Assembly (NCBI RefSeq): GCF_018613715.1
Contig: NZ_JAGGPT010000010.1
Coordinates: forward strand, 496,001-560,000
Direction: 5' to 3'
Length of the DNA stretch: 64,000 nucleotides
Origin: Chryseobacterium sp. ISL-6
GTDB taxonomy: Bacteria; Bacteroidota; Bacteroidia; Flavobacteriales; Weeksellaceae
In this document: positions 9,410 to 18,678 of the stretch, one piece after another
Position numbering within the stretch: position 1 is the first letter of the stretch
Layout: each line of letters starts with the position of its first letter
Translations under genes and position numbers: made by a program
The notes under the pieces: generated by a model
The model's database searches: none
What the model was told of the DNA's origin: nothing
The model's input: only the letters and a program-made list of their open reading frames with translations

Positions 9410-10624
9410 TTACTTTCCAATAGGAGTTCTGAATTCACCATATCCCATCAAACCATCATAATTCCTTCCGAAAGGAGTATAGTATAAAAATGCCTGATAC
9501 AGGTTTTCTGTTTGCCAGAAGTTCCCGTTGATCTCGCCAAAGTTCAATGCCCCATTACCTTCTTTTGTAGCCAGAATGTAGTTGTAGAAACCCTGTTTTA
9601 GAAATATTTTAGCAACATACTTTTTATTAGCTGCATCATACTGCATCTGATTTTCTTTACTCGGCATAAAATTGTTAAATCCTCCCAGTACATATATTTC
9701 TTTATCTACAGGATCTGAATCTAAAGAGAAATACACCCAAGAGTAGTCGGCCTCTCTTTCGGCATTTCTTTCAAGTCCCAAATCATTTCTTCGATAATAA
9801 AAAGCTCCGTTCACGTCGGGCTGATATTGATAATTAAGAGGAAATGCCCAAACAGGATGTAAATAGGTCTGATTTACCCCTTCTTTTATTTCTGTAGCAC
9901 GAACCATATCCGCTGCCATATTCATGTTTTTATTATCAAAATAATAAAATTCATTATTCCCTGGAAACGTAAGGTTCATCTGTTGGAAAAGTAATTTATT
10001 TCCAAGTGTCGAACTTGGTTTTAAATTATTAACAGCAACATTAAGGTTGTTATTCTGCATCACATTCAGGCTCATTGAATTGACGTTGGATGACAAATCA
10101 TTTCCCTTGGCAACAGCCTGTACTTCTACCCTTTGGTTGATATTCGGATTTTTAGCATCTGCTATCCTGGATACATTTAATGCCAAAGAAACATTATCTT
10201 CTACTAAGTAGAATCTCTTTTTAAAAAGCGGTTTTTCTGCAGAATCTTTGTACACAATCAGCTCAAAATTCCCTGAAATTTTCGGCTGTATTTTTTCATT
10301 CGGAAAAGTAAGTGTATAATGAGTATAGGCCTGTAATGTATTAAATGAATACTGGAATTTATCAAGCAATCCGTTTAAGCTTCCATTAGCAATTTCCGTA
10401 AAAAAAAGATTATCATCATTCCAGTTCCGGTCGTAATGCTTTATGGTATATCGGTAGATTTCGCTGGCATTCGTAAGGTCATCAAAACTAAGAACCAATG
10501 TCTGGTTAAAGTTGATCACAGGGGTTTCATCATTCGTCTGAGGATTGAATAACTGAATGCTTTGGATGTTCTGTCCAAAAACCAATCCCCCTAAAGAAAG
10601 TAAAAGTATTCGCAAAGTTTTCAT
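9410..10624 (-). CDS. Type IX secretion system plug protein (DUF5103 family)
   Basis: A 404-residue exported protein with a signal peptide ending at about residue 17 (LGGLVFGQ). The opening (QSIQLFNPQTNDETPVI) and the beta-rich two-domain layout resemble the family formerly called DUF5103. Its Flavobacterium johnsoniae member was found as the Plug that closes the SprA translocon pore when no PorV-cargo complex is bound. The second half carries an immunoglobulin-like segment (WVYFSLDSDPVDKEIYVLGG). It is transcribed divergently from the hydrolase gene. It stands alone, away from core T9SS genes, but close to a T9SS cargo protease. The assignment rests on overall resemblance, not on a catalytic motif. 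Confidence 0.8.
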   Translation of the reverse strand: MKTLRILLLSLGGLVFGQNIQSIQLFNPQTNDETPVINFNQTLVLSFDDLTNASEIYRYTIKHYDRNWNDDNLFFTEIANGSLNGLLDKFQYSFNTLQAYTHYTLTFPNEKIQPKISGNFELIVYKDSAEKPLFKKRFYLVEDNVSLALNVSRIADAKNPNINQRVEVQAVAKGNDLSSNVNSMSLNVMQNNNLNVAVNNLKPSSTLGNKLLFQQMNLTFPGNNEFYYFDNKNMNMAADMVRATEIKEGVNQTYLHPVWAFPLNYQYQPDVNGAFYYRRNDLGLERNAEREADYSWVYFSLDSDPVDKEIYVLGGFNNFMPSKENQMQYDAANKKYVAKIFLKQGFYNYILATKEGNGALNFGEINGNFWQTENLYQAFLYYTPFGRNYDGLMGYGEFRTPIGK

Positions 10625-10668
10625 TATGACGAAGATAACGAAAAATCACCAATTACTTAAGAATATCG

Positions 10669-10676
10669 TATTTTTG
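10669..10676 (+). promoter_or_regulatory. Putative -7 box of the MBL-fold hydrolase gene
   Basis: TATTTTTG matches TAnnTTTG, 21 bases before the chosen ATG at 10698. It supports that start over the in-frame upstream ATGs, which would lie in or before the promoter. Confidence 0.55.
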
Positions 10677-10697
10677 ACAAAAAAAATAAAACAGAAT

Positions 10698-11336
10698 ATG
10701 CTTAATATCCAAGCTTTTGTATTCAACTTTGCGAGCGAAAATACTTATATCCTTTATAACGAAAATAAAAACGCCTGGTTAATCGATCCTGGCAATATGA
10801 ATGAACAAGAAACTAATCTGATCAGTAATTTCATCAAAGACAATGAACTAAAAATTCAAAAAATACTTCTTACCCATGCTCATATTGATCATGTTTTTGG
10901 ATTACAATGGGCTTATGATACCTTTAACCTTCCTATAATTATGCATCAAGAAGATCAGGAAATTCTCGATATGCTTCAAATGAGCGGAATGAGATTTGGG
11001 ATGAAGATCGATCCTGTGAAGGTTGACGTCGAATACATCAATGAAGGAGATCAGTTGGATTTTGATGGTGAAAAATTCAAAATATACCATGTTCCCGGAC
11101 ATTCTCCAGGCAGCATAGTTTATCATAATGAAAATCAGAAATTTATGATTTCCGGAGATGTTTTATTTGAAGGAAGCATTGGAAGAACTGATCTTTACAA
11201 AGGAAATTATGACCAGTTAATTAATGGTATCAGAACAAAACTACTTGTACTGGATGATGAAACACAAGTATTTTCAGGACATGGAAATCCGACAAGTATT
11301 GGTTTTGAGAAGCAGTACAATCCTTTTTTGAGATAG
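10698..11336 (+). CDS. Metallo-beta-lactamase-fold hydrolase (glyoxalase II-like)
   Basis: A 212-residue cytoplasmic metal hydrolase. The binuclear metal motif THxHxDH is present as LTHAHIDHVFG. Further ligands lie in VPGHSPGSIVYH, ISGDVLFEGSIGRTDL and FSGHGNPTSIG. This set is typical of the glyoxalase II/YcbL-like branch, which acts on thioesters such as S-lactoylglutathione, but the true substrate is unknown. The start at 10698 (MLNIQAFVFN) matches the family N-terminus and a promoter box 21 bases upstream. The frame is open back to 10557, but that part overlaps the divergent plug gene. Confidence 0.88.
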   Translation: MLNIQAFVFNFASENTYILYNENKNAWLIDPGNMNEQETNLISNFIKDNELKIQKILLTHAHIDHVFGLQWAYDTFNLPIIMHQEDQEILDMLQMSGMRFGMKIDPVKVDVEYINEGDQLDFDGEKFKIYHVPGHSPGSIVYHNENQKFMISGDVLFEGSIGRTDLYKGNYDQLINGIRTKLLVLDDETQVFSGHGNPTSIGFEKQYNPFLR

Positions 11337-11409
11337 ATTGTTTTTGATCCGGGTTACAGGTTAGTCGGATCTAGGCTAATTAACAGCAAAGTACCAATGA
11401 CTACTTTTT

Positions 11410-11475
11410 TGTCATTTCTACGACAGGACAAATCCCATCTAATCCTTGAGATTCTTCGCTCCACTCTGAATGACA
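11410..11475. repeat. Short intergenic palindromic element (REP-like)
   Basis: A 66-base segment is bounded by the inverted repeat TGTCATT / AATGACA. The interior (GAGATTCTTCGCTCC...CTGAATGACA) resembles the dispersed TGTCATTTCGA...GAAATCTC-type intergenic elements common in flavobacterial genomes. It contains no coding region. The identification comes from memory of such elements; copy number cannot be tested within this window. Confidence 0.45.
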
Positions 11476-11530
11476 TTAATATTATGTTCACTATTCACTT
11501 TAAAAGACTTAATTATTTTAACGCTTAATA

Positions 11531-11559
11531 AAAAAACCGTCAGAAAAATCTGACGGTTT
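11531..11559 (-). terminator. Terminator of the trehalose operon
   Basis: A perfect stem AAACCGTCAGA / TCTGACGGTTT with a four-base loop is preceded by an A run on the plus strand. On the minus strand this is hairpin plus U-tract, 22 bases past the TonB receptor stop. Confidence 0.85.
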
Positions 11560-11581
11560 CTACTTTTATAAGAAATAGAAT

Positions 11582-14026
11582 TTAGAAATCAAATGATACT
11601 GAACCTCGTACAGCAGCTCCCATAATCGGTCTCGCCATTCTTATATCTCCGGCTCCTGTTAGCGGGGATCTTGGATCCCCCTCAGTAATACCGATGGTAT
11701 TGAAGATATTTGTTCCGTCAATAGCAAAACGTATTTTACCAAGCTGGTAGGAAGTACCGGCACCAAATTCACTAAATGATGGTAAAATATTTTTATCACT
11801 ATTCGCTTCATCCTGGAAACGCTTTCCATAATAATTATAACTTACATAAGCTCTCCACTGCTTAGTAATATTAACAGCAGGTGAGATATTGAAATAGAAT
11901 TTCGGTATTCTTCTTACCTGATTACCATCATAATCAAACCTAGTTCCGTCTGCATTTGTTCCTGTAAAGTCTTTATATTTTGGATTTTGGAAAGTCCCAT
12001 TAAATGTCAATTCAAGTAGATTATTAAACAATCTGGCATACCCTTCTAACTCTACTCCCATATTGGTCGTGTTCGCGAATTTATTTTCTGATGTTCCATC
12101 AGAATATACATCAGTAAATGAAAGATTCTTTAAAGTTGAATAAAAAGGAATTACACCAATATCGAAAGTACGTGAGTAATATTTATACCCTATCTCCAGC
12201 TGGTTAGTCTGTACTGGTTTGATCTTGCTTAAATCTGCCATATTATTGTAATACGACTCTTCATTAGGTGATCTGAATCCATTTGAAAAACGTGCATATA
12301 CCGCATTTTCGTTATTGATCTTATAGTTTGATGCTACTGTGAATGATACTTTATCGACATCATAATTCCAGTAGGTATATTTATTTCCTAAAACCGACAT
12401 ATTATCATCCGCAGTCGTAGTAGCAAAACTATGGGTACCGTCTGTTGTTAATCCGGAATTATTAAGATTGGCAGTAGTTGTATTCACTCCATATCCTTTA
12501 TAATAATCGCGGCTATAGCGAATTCCCCCATTGAAACTTAAGTTATCTGTAATATTGTAATCCAGATTTAAATAAATATCATTTAAACTTCCCTGGATTT
12601 GAGAATCTCTAACCAGGAATGACATATCTGTCACCCCATTATAGGTTTTGGAATATCCAACATCTGTAGGACTAAGAGATTTATCTACCAGATTAAGCAA
12701 TTGAGGCCTATCCGTAGCTGTTGTCAAAATATTACTCCAGTTCCAGTTCTGCTGGGATTTCCAGTTGGATTTATAAAATCCTGCCGTTACATTCCCTTTG
12801 TCAAATTTATAATTGAATTGTAAATCATTAACAAAATTATTCATCTGCTTATCAATAGCCCAGAATCCTAACTTCTGTACGTACTGGGGATTTACAACAG
12901 CCCCACTACTAACTAAAGAATACTGATAATTATTTCCTGTGATTCCATTGCTATTTGCAAAAGCCCCAGCTTGCTGAGGTCCACCTGCCGGAAATATACC
13001 CGTATAATTCATGTTGATATTGGTATACCTGGTTTTATTTAAAACTGTAAAGTTATTTCCAAGATCATATTTAAATTCTGCACCTACAACATCAACTTTC
13101 GGGTGAATTCCATCCTCCAAATTTCTTTTGAAAAATCCACCACCTGGTTGTGGAATATTAAGCTGCCCAATTGATCTGTAACTGTACGTTCCATAATTCG
13201 CATCAAAACCAGGAAATTCTTTCAGGTCATTTCCATTCTGAACCAAAGGAATAGGCAGATAAAATGTATTCCTGTCATCTAGTTTTTTATAATAAACCTT
13301 AGCATATCCTTTATCAAATACATATTTTAAATTCATTCTGATCTGTCCACCTTCATTAGCTTTAAAGCCGGTTTTTCTGATTCCACTATCGGTTCTGTAA
13401 AAACCACCGACATTAAAGAACAATTTATCCTGAACCAAAGCTCCACCCACATTCACATCCGTACGCATTAATCCATATGTACTTGTTTCCAATTTAGCGG
13501 TTCCTCTGAAATCATTACCTCCTTCTTTAGTAATAAAGTTAATAAGACCACCTGGAGAGTTATTTGCATAGATAGATCCTGAACCTCCTCTTAATGCCTC
13601 TAATCTGTTCACAGAATTATCAACACGGAAGAAATTATCTGCATTGGCAAACTGTAAAGCACCATCTTCAAATACCGGTAAACCATCTTCCTGTACCTGT
13701 ACAAATTCATAAGCACCCGCCGAAGGGATCCCTCTCGCAAAAAGGTTATTTCCAACTTCACCTCCTGATGTTTCTACAGCAAAACCAGGAACCCTTTGTA
13801 ATAAAGCCGCAGCACTGATAGGATTCTGTTTTTGAATTTCTTTTGCACTAAACGTAGATATTGCCGTACTGGATTCTATTTTCTTTTTCGGATTTGCATT
13901 ACCCGTAATAACTACCTGATCGATAGATGCTGTTCTCGTGGAATCCTGAACTGTTTCCTGTGCATACGCATTATTAAAGTAAAGCGTGGCTACTCCAGCA
14001 AGTAAAAAGATTGATTTGTTTTTCAT
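11582..14026 (-). CDS. TonB-dependent outer-membrane receptor
   Basis: An 814-residue outer-membrane transporter with a signal peptide (to about residue 22, NNAYAQ). A plug domain follows, with the usual landmarks SIDQVVITGNA, ALLQRVPGF, VNRLEALRGGSGSIYANNSPGG (split here) and LINFITKEGG. The rest is a 22-strand-type beta-barrel ending in the aromatic residue of SVSFDF. Some features recall siderophore receptors, but the gene is the last of a trehalase-permease operon with 16 bases between it and the trehalase. Uptake of trehalose or a related sugar is therefore the best inference. There is no SusD partner and no N-terminal carboxypeptidase-like extension, so it is not a standard SusC. Confidence 0.88.
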   Translation of the reverse strand: MKNKSIFLLAGVATLYFNNAYAQETVQDSTRTASIDQVVITGNANPKKKIESSTAISTFSAKEIQKQNPISAAALLQRVPGFAVETSGGEVGNNLFARGIPSAGAYEFVQVQEDGLPVFEDGALQFANADNFFRVDNSVNRLEALRGGSGSIYANNSPGGLINFITKEGGNDFRGTAKLETSTYGLMRTDVNVGGALVQDKLFFNVGGFYRTDSGIRKTGFKANEGGQIRMNLKYVFDKGYAKVYYKKLDDRNTFYLPIPLVQNGNDLKEFPGFDANYGTYSYRSIGQLNIPQPGGGFFKRNLEDGIHPKVDVVGAEFKYDLGNNFTVLNKTRYTNINMNYTGIFPAGGPQQAGAFANSNGITGNNYQYSLVSSGAVVNPQYVQKLGFWAIDKQMNNFVNDLQFNYKFDKGNVTAGFYKSNWKSQQNWNWSNILTTATDRPQLLNLVDKSLSPTDVGYSKTYNGVTDMSFLVRDSQIQGSLNDIYLNLDYNITDNLSFNGGIRYSRDYYKGYGVNTTTANLNNSGLTTDGTHSFATTTADDNMSVLGNKYTYWNYDVDKVSFTVASNYKINNENAVYARFSNGFRSPNEESYYNNMADLSKIKPVQTNQLEIGYKYYSRTFDIGVIPFYSTLKNLSFTDVYSDGTSENKFANTTNMGVELEGYARLFNNLLELTFNGTFQNPKYKDFTGTNADGTRFDYDGNQVRRIPKFYFNISPAVNITKQWRAYVSYNYYGKRFQDEANSDKNILPSFSEFGAGTSYQLGKIRFAIDGTNIFNTIGITEGDPRSPLTGAGDIRMARPIMGAAVRGSVSFDF

Positions 14027-14042
14027 ACCCTTATAGATTTAA

Positions 14043-15521
14043 TTATTGTTTTAATTTTAAATAGACTCCGTTTGTCCAACCAAATCCATCCTGATTAGGG
14101 TACTCTCCTCCTCCGGCAATCGTTTCATTATCTAATGCATTGTATTTTTCCATTAGTTTGCCCGTATTATTATAAACCCTTTCGACATTAGAGCACCAAT
14201 TGTTTTTTATTTCATCCGCTAATTGTGTAAAACCATAGTTTTTCATAGAAACAAATCCTAGCCATTGGTATGGCGCCCAGGCATTCGGTAGATCCCATTG
14301 TTGACCGGTTTGTTTCGTTGTGGTAACAAGGCCGCCTTTATAAAGAAACTTTTCAGTAATAATTTCTGAAACTGCTTTTGCTTGTTCCTCGCTGGCAAGA
14401 CCCAAGAATAAAGGATAAAGAGCAGCAATATGTTCGGAGGTTGTGTTTTTGTGTTTTTTTATGTGATAATCCTTATATGTTTTGGCATTTTCATCCCAAA
14501 AATATACATCAATCAGTTGTCTCCTTTTTGCTGCTCTTTCATTAAAATAATTTTCTTTTTCTTTAAAATTCTGAAGTCCTGAAGTTTTAGCCAATGTCTT
14601 TTCCAAATGCCATAAAAGGCAATTCACGTCGACCTGAGCAATATTCAGTGTTTCTATAGTCTGTATTGTTTCTTCGTCTGAAAACCATCTGCTGGAAAAA
14701 TCCCATCCTGACTCGCAGCCGCTTCTTATATTTCTGTAAAACTCTTCTCCGGAAGCATTTTCGTGATCTTCAATATCTATTAAATAACTTTCAGGACGCG
14801 GGGTATTTTCTGCATCGTAATATCTATTCAGAATATCTCCATTATTCGTTTTTAAGACCCTTTCAGATTGCATATTATTTTCTAATTTACCCTCTCCATT
14901 CATCCAGAAATTGTATTCCTTTTCTAATGTATTGTAATATTGAATGTAAAGTTTTTCGTCACTTGTGCTCTCCACCAGCAGATTTAGCATCAATGAAAAA
15001 TAAGGTGGCTGTGAACGACTTAAGAAATGCGTTCTGCTTGCATTCGGAATAAAACCCACATTTTGAATAAGATAGGAACAATTCTCAATGATATTTTTCA
15101 TCATATCAATTCTTCCTGAAACCTGTAAACCAAGCATAATGAAATAACTGTCCCAATAGAAAAATTCATTAAAGCGTCCGCCAGGAACTATGTAAGGTTT
15201 TGGAAGTTTTAACAATGTCCCTCTTTCTTCATAAGAATTTCTGGTAAGCTCATCCCACAGCTTTTCTATATGTTGTTTTATAGGTAAATGATCATCTTGC
15301 CGAATAGAAACCTTTGCTCCTAAAAAGTCAAAATTTGAAAGCACAAACACTTTAAGATCGAAACCAGACACGAGCTTCTCCTTTTCATATTTTTCATTGA
15401 TCTCCGATACAGAAAATAAAGGCACCGCATCCGTCATCATTTTTTGATCTTCAAAAATTTGTGATCTCTGAACATCGTCAAACAGAGTTTGGATATCTTT
15501 AATGTAAAGCTGTGTATTCAT
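14043..15521 (-). CDS. treF: Trehalase, glycoside hydrolase family 37
   Basis: This enzyme hydrolyses trehalose to two glucose molecules. The 492 residues carry both GH37 signatures: PGGRFNEFFYWDSYF and QWDLPNAWAPYQW. The catalytic acid lies in SGWDFSSRW and the catalytic base in GGGEYPNQDGFGWTNG. There is no signal peptide, so it should be cytoplasmic (TreF-like) and act on sugar brought in by the adjacent permease. It lies one base after the permease stop and 16 bases before the TonB receptor, so the three genes form one operon. The gene symbol reflects the cytoplasmic form and is an inference. Confidence 0.92.
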   Translation of the reverse strand: MNTQLYIKDIQTLFDDVQRSQIFEDQKMMTDAVPLFSVSEINEKYEKEKLVSGFDLKVFVLSNFDFLGAKVSIRQDDHLPIKQHIEKLWDELTRNSYEERGTLLKLPKPYIVPGGRFNEFFYWDSYFIMLGLQVSGRIDMMKNIIENCSYLIQNVGFIPNASRTHFLSRSQPPYFSLMLNLLVESTSDEKLYIQYYNTLEKEYNFWMNGEGKLENNMQSERVLKTNNGDILNRYYDAENTPRPESYLIDIEDHENASGEEFYRNIRSGCESGWDFSSRWFSDEETIQTIETLNIAQVDVNCLLWHLEKTLAKTSGLQNFKEKENYFNERAAKRRQLIDVYFWDENAKTYKDYHIKKHKNTTSEHIAALYPLFLGLASEEQAKAVSEIITEKFLYKGGLVTTTKQTGQQWDLPNAWAPYQWLGFVSMKNYGFTQLADEIKNNWCSNVERVYNNTGKLMEKYNALDNETIAGGGEYPNQDGFGWTNGVYLKLKQ

Positions 15522-15522
15522 T

Positions 15523-16752
15523 TTATTTTTTAGGATTTATTTTTAATTTATTCATGATAATAGCCGATATAATCAGTAATGAAAGCGGTATCAGGGAAAG
15601 ATAGAACGCCCTCTGCCCACTGAATTCCTGAAATACAAAACCTGTAATTATAGAACCTATTGTTCCTCCAATTGCAGAGAAAACTACGATAAGCCCCGAC
15701 ATAGCACTGTGTAAATATTTAGGTATTGAAGCCAAAATAACAGAATTGATACTTGGATAAATGGGTGCTAATAAGCCTCCCATCAAGGGGAAAAGATAAA
15801 CTACAACCGGAGCATTCAGCCATGTCGTATTTGCGCTTATAGTCGTATTATGAGTGAGTGGTAAAACAAATAACAGGCTTAAAGCAAAACCGATCACACA
15901 AAAAGAAACCACATAGATCCAACTGAATTTCTTAGAAAAGAATCCTGATAAAAATCTTCCCAATGCAAAAGCTCCTGCTAAAACAGCTCCCGCCTGTATA
16001 CTCATGGAAGTTGGTAATTTTAATATTTCTTTATAAAAAGTAGGGGTCCAGGTCTGAAAACTCTGTTCCACTAAAACAAAAAGAAAGGCGCACACTAAAA
16101 AAAACAATACTTTTTTATAACTAAATAAGCTTATACTGTTCTTAATATCTCCTATTAAATCTGTTTTTTCATTTTTCGCTTCGTTTTCATCTAATTTAGA
16201 AAAGAATAAAAACAAAAATGATAAAGCCGACAAAGCTCCCAATACCCAATATACATTCAGCCAATGGGTAGATTTTGGATTATGGTCATCTATAAATAAG
16301 CTGAAAAGAACATTTCCTGCCAATACACCGATCATAAAAAAGCCCTCTAAAAACCCCATAAAGCTGGAGTGTTCTTTATCCGTATTCGTCACCAGACCTA
16401 TGGATGTAAAAACCGAAATTTTCATTAATGCGAAAGAAATTCCAACAATAGAAAATAACAACTTGAAGAACCAGAAATCATTTGAAAAAGGCATTACAAA
16501 ACACATACAGCTTACCAGAAAGAGTGCGATCAACATGGAATTTTTAATTCCGATCTTTGGTAAAAAAGAAGCCAGAATGAACGAGCAAATAGCAATGGGA
16601 AGATCTTTAAATCCTTCCAGGACACTCGCTGAAGATTTCGAAATTCCAAAATTCTGCTGAACCTGTAGAATCACTGTTCCCACGGAATTCAATAGAATCG
16701 CAAAAACGAAATAGTTTAAAAATAAAATGGCTTTTATATTGAAATTTCGCAT
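15523..16752 (-). CDS. MFS permease, probably for trehalose or related sugar
   Basis: A 409-residue major facilitator with about 12 hydrophobic segments and an inside loop of charged residues in the middle (SKLDENEAKNEKTDL). The overall pattern resembles the fucose-permease-like MFS branch found in Bacteroidetes sugar loci. Its substrate is inferred only from the trehalase that follows after one base. It is the first gene of the operon. The promoter must lie in the 123-base divergent region shared with the AraC-type regulator. Confidence 0.85.
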   Translation of the reverse strand: MRNFNIKAILFLNYFVFAILLNSVGTVILQVQQNFGISKSSASVLEGFKDLPIAICSFILASFLPKIGIKNSMLIALFLVSCMCFVMPFSNDFWFFKLLFSIVGISFALMKISVFTSIGLVTNTDKEHSSFMGFLEGFFMIGVLAGNVLFSLFIDDHNPKSTHWLNVYWVLGALSALSFLFLFFSKLDENEAKNEKTDLIGDIKNSISLFSYKKVLFFLVCAFLFVLVEQSFQTWTPTFYKEILKLPTSMSIQAGAVLAGAFALGRFLSGFFSKKFSWIYVVSFCVIGFALSLLFVLPLTHNTTISANTTWLNAPVVVYLFPLMGGLLAPIYPSINSVILASIPKYLHSAMSGLIVVFSAIGGTIGSIITGFVFQEFSGQRAFYLSLIPLSLLIISAIIMNKLKINPKK

Positions 16753-16875
16753 TAAATTAATTTCTTGGTGGCTAAGATAGAAGCATTTGCCTTAACGTTA
16801 ATTTAACATAGTAAACAAATATTTGAACTATATTAATATAATTATTATTTTTATAGCACAAATAGCATTAATTTA

Positions 16876-17775
16876 ATGAAAGTCAGTTTTGAAAGAGTTA
16901 TCCCTAGTGAGAAGAGTTCTTTTCGCACACTACATAACAATTCTCCTATTTCTGAATTCAAATGGGAATATCATTACCATCCGGAAATTGAATTGGTATG
17001 TGTTATTTCAGGAAGCGGAACCCGCCATGTAGGTTACCATAAAAGCAATTATTCTAATGGAGATCTGGTTTTGATAGGCTCTAATATTCCCCATTCCGGC
17101 TTTGGACTTAATTCTATAGATCCACATGAGGAAATTGTATTACAATTCCGGGAAGAGATCTTACAGTTCCCTCAGGAAGAAGTCGAGGCAAGGTCTATTA
17201 AAAACCTTTTGGAATTATCCAAATATGGAATTCATTTCAGTCCCGCTACAAAAAAAGCTATGCTTCCCAAATTAAAAAAAATGCTTGAATCTGAGGGTTA
17301 TAAGAGATATCTGCTGTTATTGGATATCCTTTTTGAACTTTCCACATGTAAAGACTATGATCTCCTCAACAAGGAAATCATGCCTTATACGATTATTTCA
17401 AAAAATAAGACCCGGCTGGAAAATATATTCACCTACGTGGAACATCATTATGATAAGGACATCAATATTGAAGATGTCGCAAAACTTGCGAATCTAACTT
17501 TGCCTGCGTTTTGTAATTTCTTTAAAAAGGCTACTCAGATTACTTTTACAGAGTTTGTAAACCGGTATCGAATTAACAAGGCTTGTCTATTAATGGTTCA
17601 GGATAAAAGTATTTCAGAATGCTGTTACAGCTGTGGCTTTAATAATGTGACTTACTTTAACAGGATGTTTAAAAAATATACAGAGAAGACGCCTTCGGAA
17701 TTTATTAAGAATTCTTCACATGATAAGATTGAAAGTGCGGATTCAAATATCAAAATAGTTCAGAAGTCGTTTTAG
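16876..17775 (+). CDS. AraC-family transcriptional regulator of the trehalose locus
   Basis: A 299-residue regulator with an N-terminal cupin-like sensing domain (YHYHPEIELVCV ... GDLVLIGSNIPH). The C-terminal AraC/XylS DNA-binding domain has two helix-turn-helix motifs (INIEDVAKLANLTLPAFCNF and SISECCYSCGFNNVTYFNRM). It is divergent from the permease-trehalase-receptor operon and shares its 123-base intergenic region. It is therefore most likely the sugar-responsive activator of that operon. Effector and operator are not visible directly. Confidence 0.9.
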   Translation: MKVSFERVIPSEKSSFRTLHNNSPISEFKWEYHYHPEIELVCVISGSGTRHVGYHKSNYSNGDLVLIGSNIPHSGFGLNSIDPHEEIVLQFREEILQFPQEEVEARSIKNLLELSKYGIHFSPATKKAMLPKLKKMLESEGYKRYLLLLDILFELSTCKDYDLLNKEIMPYTIISKNKTRLENIFTYVEHHYDKDINIEDVAKLANLTLPAFCNFFKKATQITFTEFVNRYRINKACLLMVQDKSISECCYSCGFNNVTYFNRMFKKYTEKTPSEFIKNSSHDKIESADSNIKIVQKSF

Positions 17776-17843
17776 TAGTTTTATTGAGTATAAAGCTAAT
17801 ATTATAAAATATAGGTTATCAGCTTAATCTGCAAGATTTAACA

Positions 17844-17875
17844 CAAAAAAAAGCCGTTCCACAAAAGAACAGCTT
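17844..17875 (-). terminator. Probable terminator of the thioredoxin-like gene
   Basis: A near-perfect stem AAGCCGTTC / GAACAGCTT (one mismatch) is preceded on the plus strand by a run of eight A. It could also stop the convergent AraC gene. Confidence 0.55.
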
Positions 17876-17957
17876 TATATCTTATTATTACACATTGAAA
17901 AAGAAAGACAATCAAAAGTCATTTTTAACTTTCAATTCTCCATTTTCAATTCAATAC

Positions 17958-18512
17958 TTATTTCCACTTAATATTGCAACCCATACTTGGTCTCTGAATT
18001 TCCTCCTGAGGTTCTCCCAGTAAAAGGTTTTCAAAAGCTATGATTAAATCTTCACCGGTTACATCTTTATTGTTTCCTGGTCTTGAATCATCCATTTGTC
18101 CCCTGTAAATAAGATCCAATTTATCATCAAAGAAATAGAAATCAGGAGTACATGCCGCCTCGTATGCTTTGGCTATACTTTGACTCTCATCATATAAATA
18201 AGGAAAGTCAAAATTTCTTTCAATCTGAAATTCGATCATCTTTTCTGGAGAATCAGCTGGATATTTTTCTACATCATTCGCGTTAATAGCGATAAATTCA
18301 ATTCCCTTTTCCTGATAATCTTCGTATAATTCATTAAGCTTATCGATCACATGAAGAACAAACGGACAATGGTTGCACATGAAGATCACCAATGTTCCTT
18401 TTTCTCCTTTCAGATCATTTAATGACTGAATTTCGTTACTTTTTGACGGGTTAGGAAGCTCGAAAAACGGAGCTCTTGTTCCTAATGCCAGCATATTTGA
18501 GGGAGTATTCAT
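17958..18512 (-). CDS. Thioredoxin-fold protein (AhpC/TSA-like)
   Basis: A 184-residue cytoplasmic protein of the peroxiredoxin/thioredoxin superfamily. The active-site region is FMCNHCPFV, with a CxxC pair, and EAACTPDFYFFD holds the cis-Pro-type segment. The layout matches the 'thioredoxin family protein' group common in Bacteroidetes rather than classical peroxiredoxin. It probably acts in thiol redox or peroxide defence; the substrate is unknown. A full promoter lies upstream: TTG (18562-18564, complement) and TATCTTTG with 20 bases between. Confidence 0.82.
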   Translation of the reverse strand: MNTPSNMLALGTRAPFFELPNPSKSNEIQSLNDLKGEKGTLVIFMCNHCPFVLHVIDKLNELYEDYQEKGIEFIAINANDVEKYPADSPEKMIEFQIERNFDFPYLYDESQSIAKAYEAACTPDFYFFDDKLDLIYRGQMDDSRPGNNKDVTGEDLIIAFENLLLGEPQEEIQRPSMGCNIKWK

Positions 18513-18533
18513 ATCCTTTATTTTCTTTGATTA

Positions 18534-18564
18534 CAAAGATAAAGTTTCTTTTATGATTTGCCAA
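18534..18564 (-). promoter_or_regulatory. Promoter of the thioredoxin-like gene
   Basis: On the minus strand TTG is followed after 20 bases by TATCTTTG (18534-18541), fitting the Bacteroidetes -33/-7 arrangement. The ATG lies 21 bases downstream. Confidence 0.65.
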
Positions 18565-18621
18565 TTCCGGTTTTTATAAAGTTCAGTTAAATGTTAAAGT
18601 TTAAATAATATTTAGAATTAT

Positions 18622-18653
18622 TTGGAAGATATTAGTTAATCTTCGTAGTTTTG
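18622..18653 (+). promoter_or_regulatory. Promoter of the tetR-type gene
   Basis: TTG at 18622-18624 is followed after 21 bases by the -7 box TAGTTTTG (18646-18653). The first operator copy begins directly after the box, so a bound repressor would cover the transcription start. Confidence 0.7.
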
Positions 18654-18666
18654 CTAACGCTGTTAG
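18654..18666. promoter_or_regulatory. TetR operator copy 1 (autoregulatory)
   Basis: The palindrome CTAAC-GCT-GTTAG abuts the -7 box of the regulator gene. It has the same half-sites as three later copies upstream of the efflux operon, so it is probably the regulator's own binding site. Confidence 0.7.
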
Positions 18667-18678
18667 TAAAAAAATATC

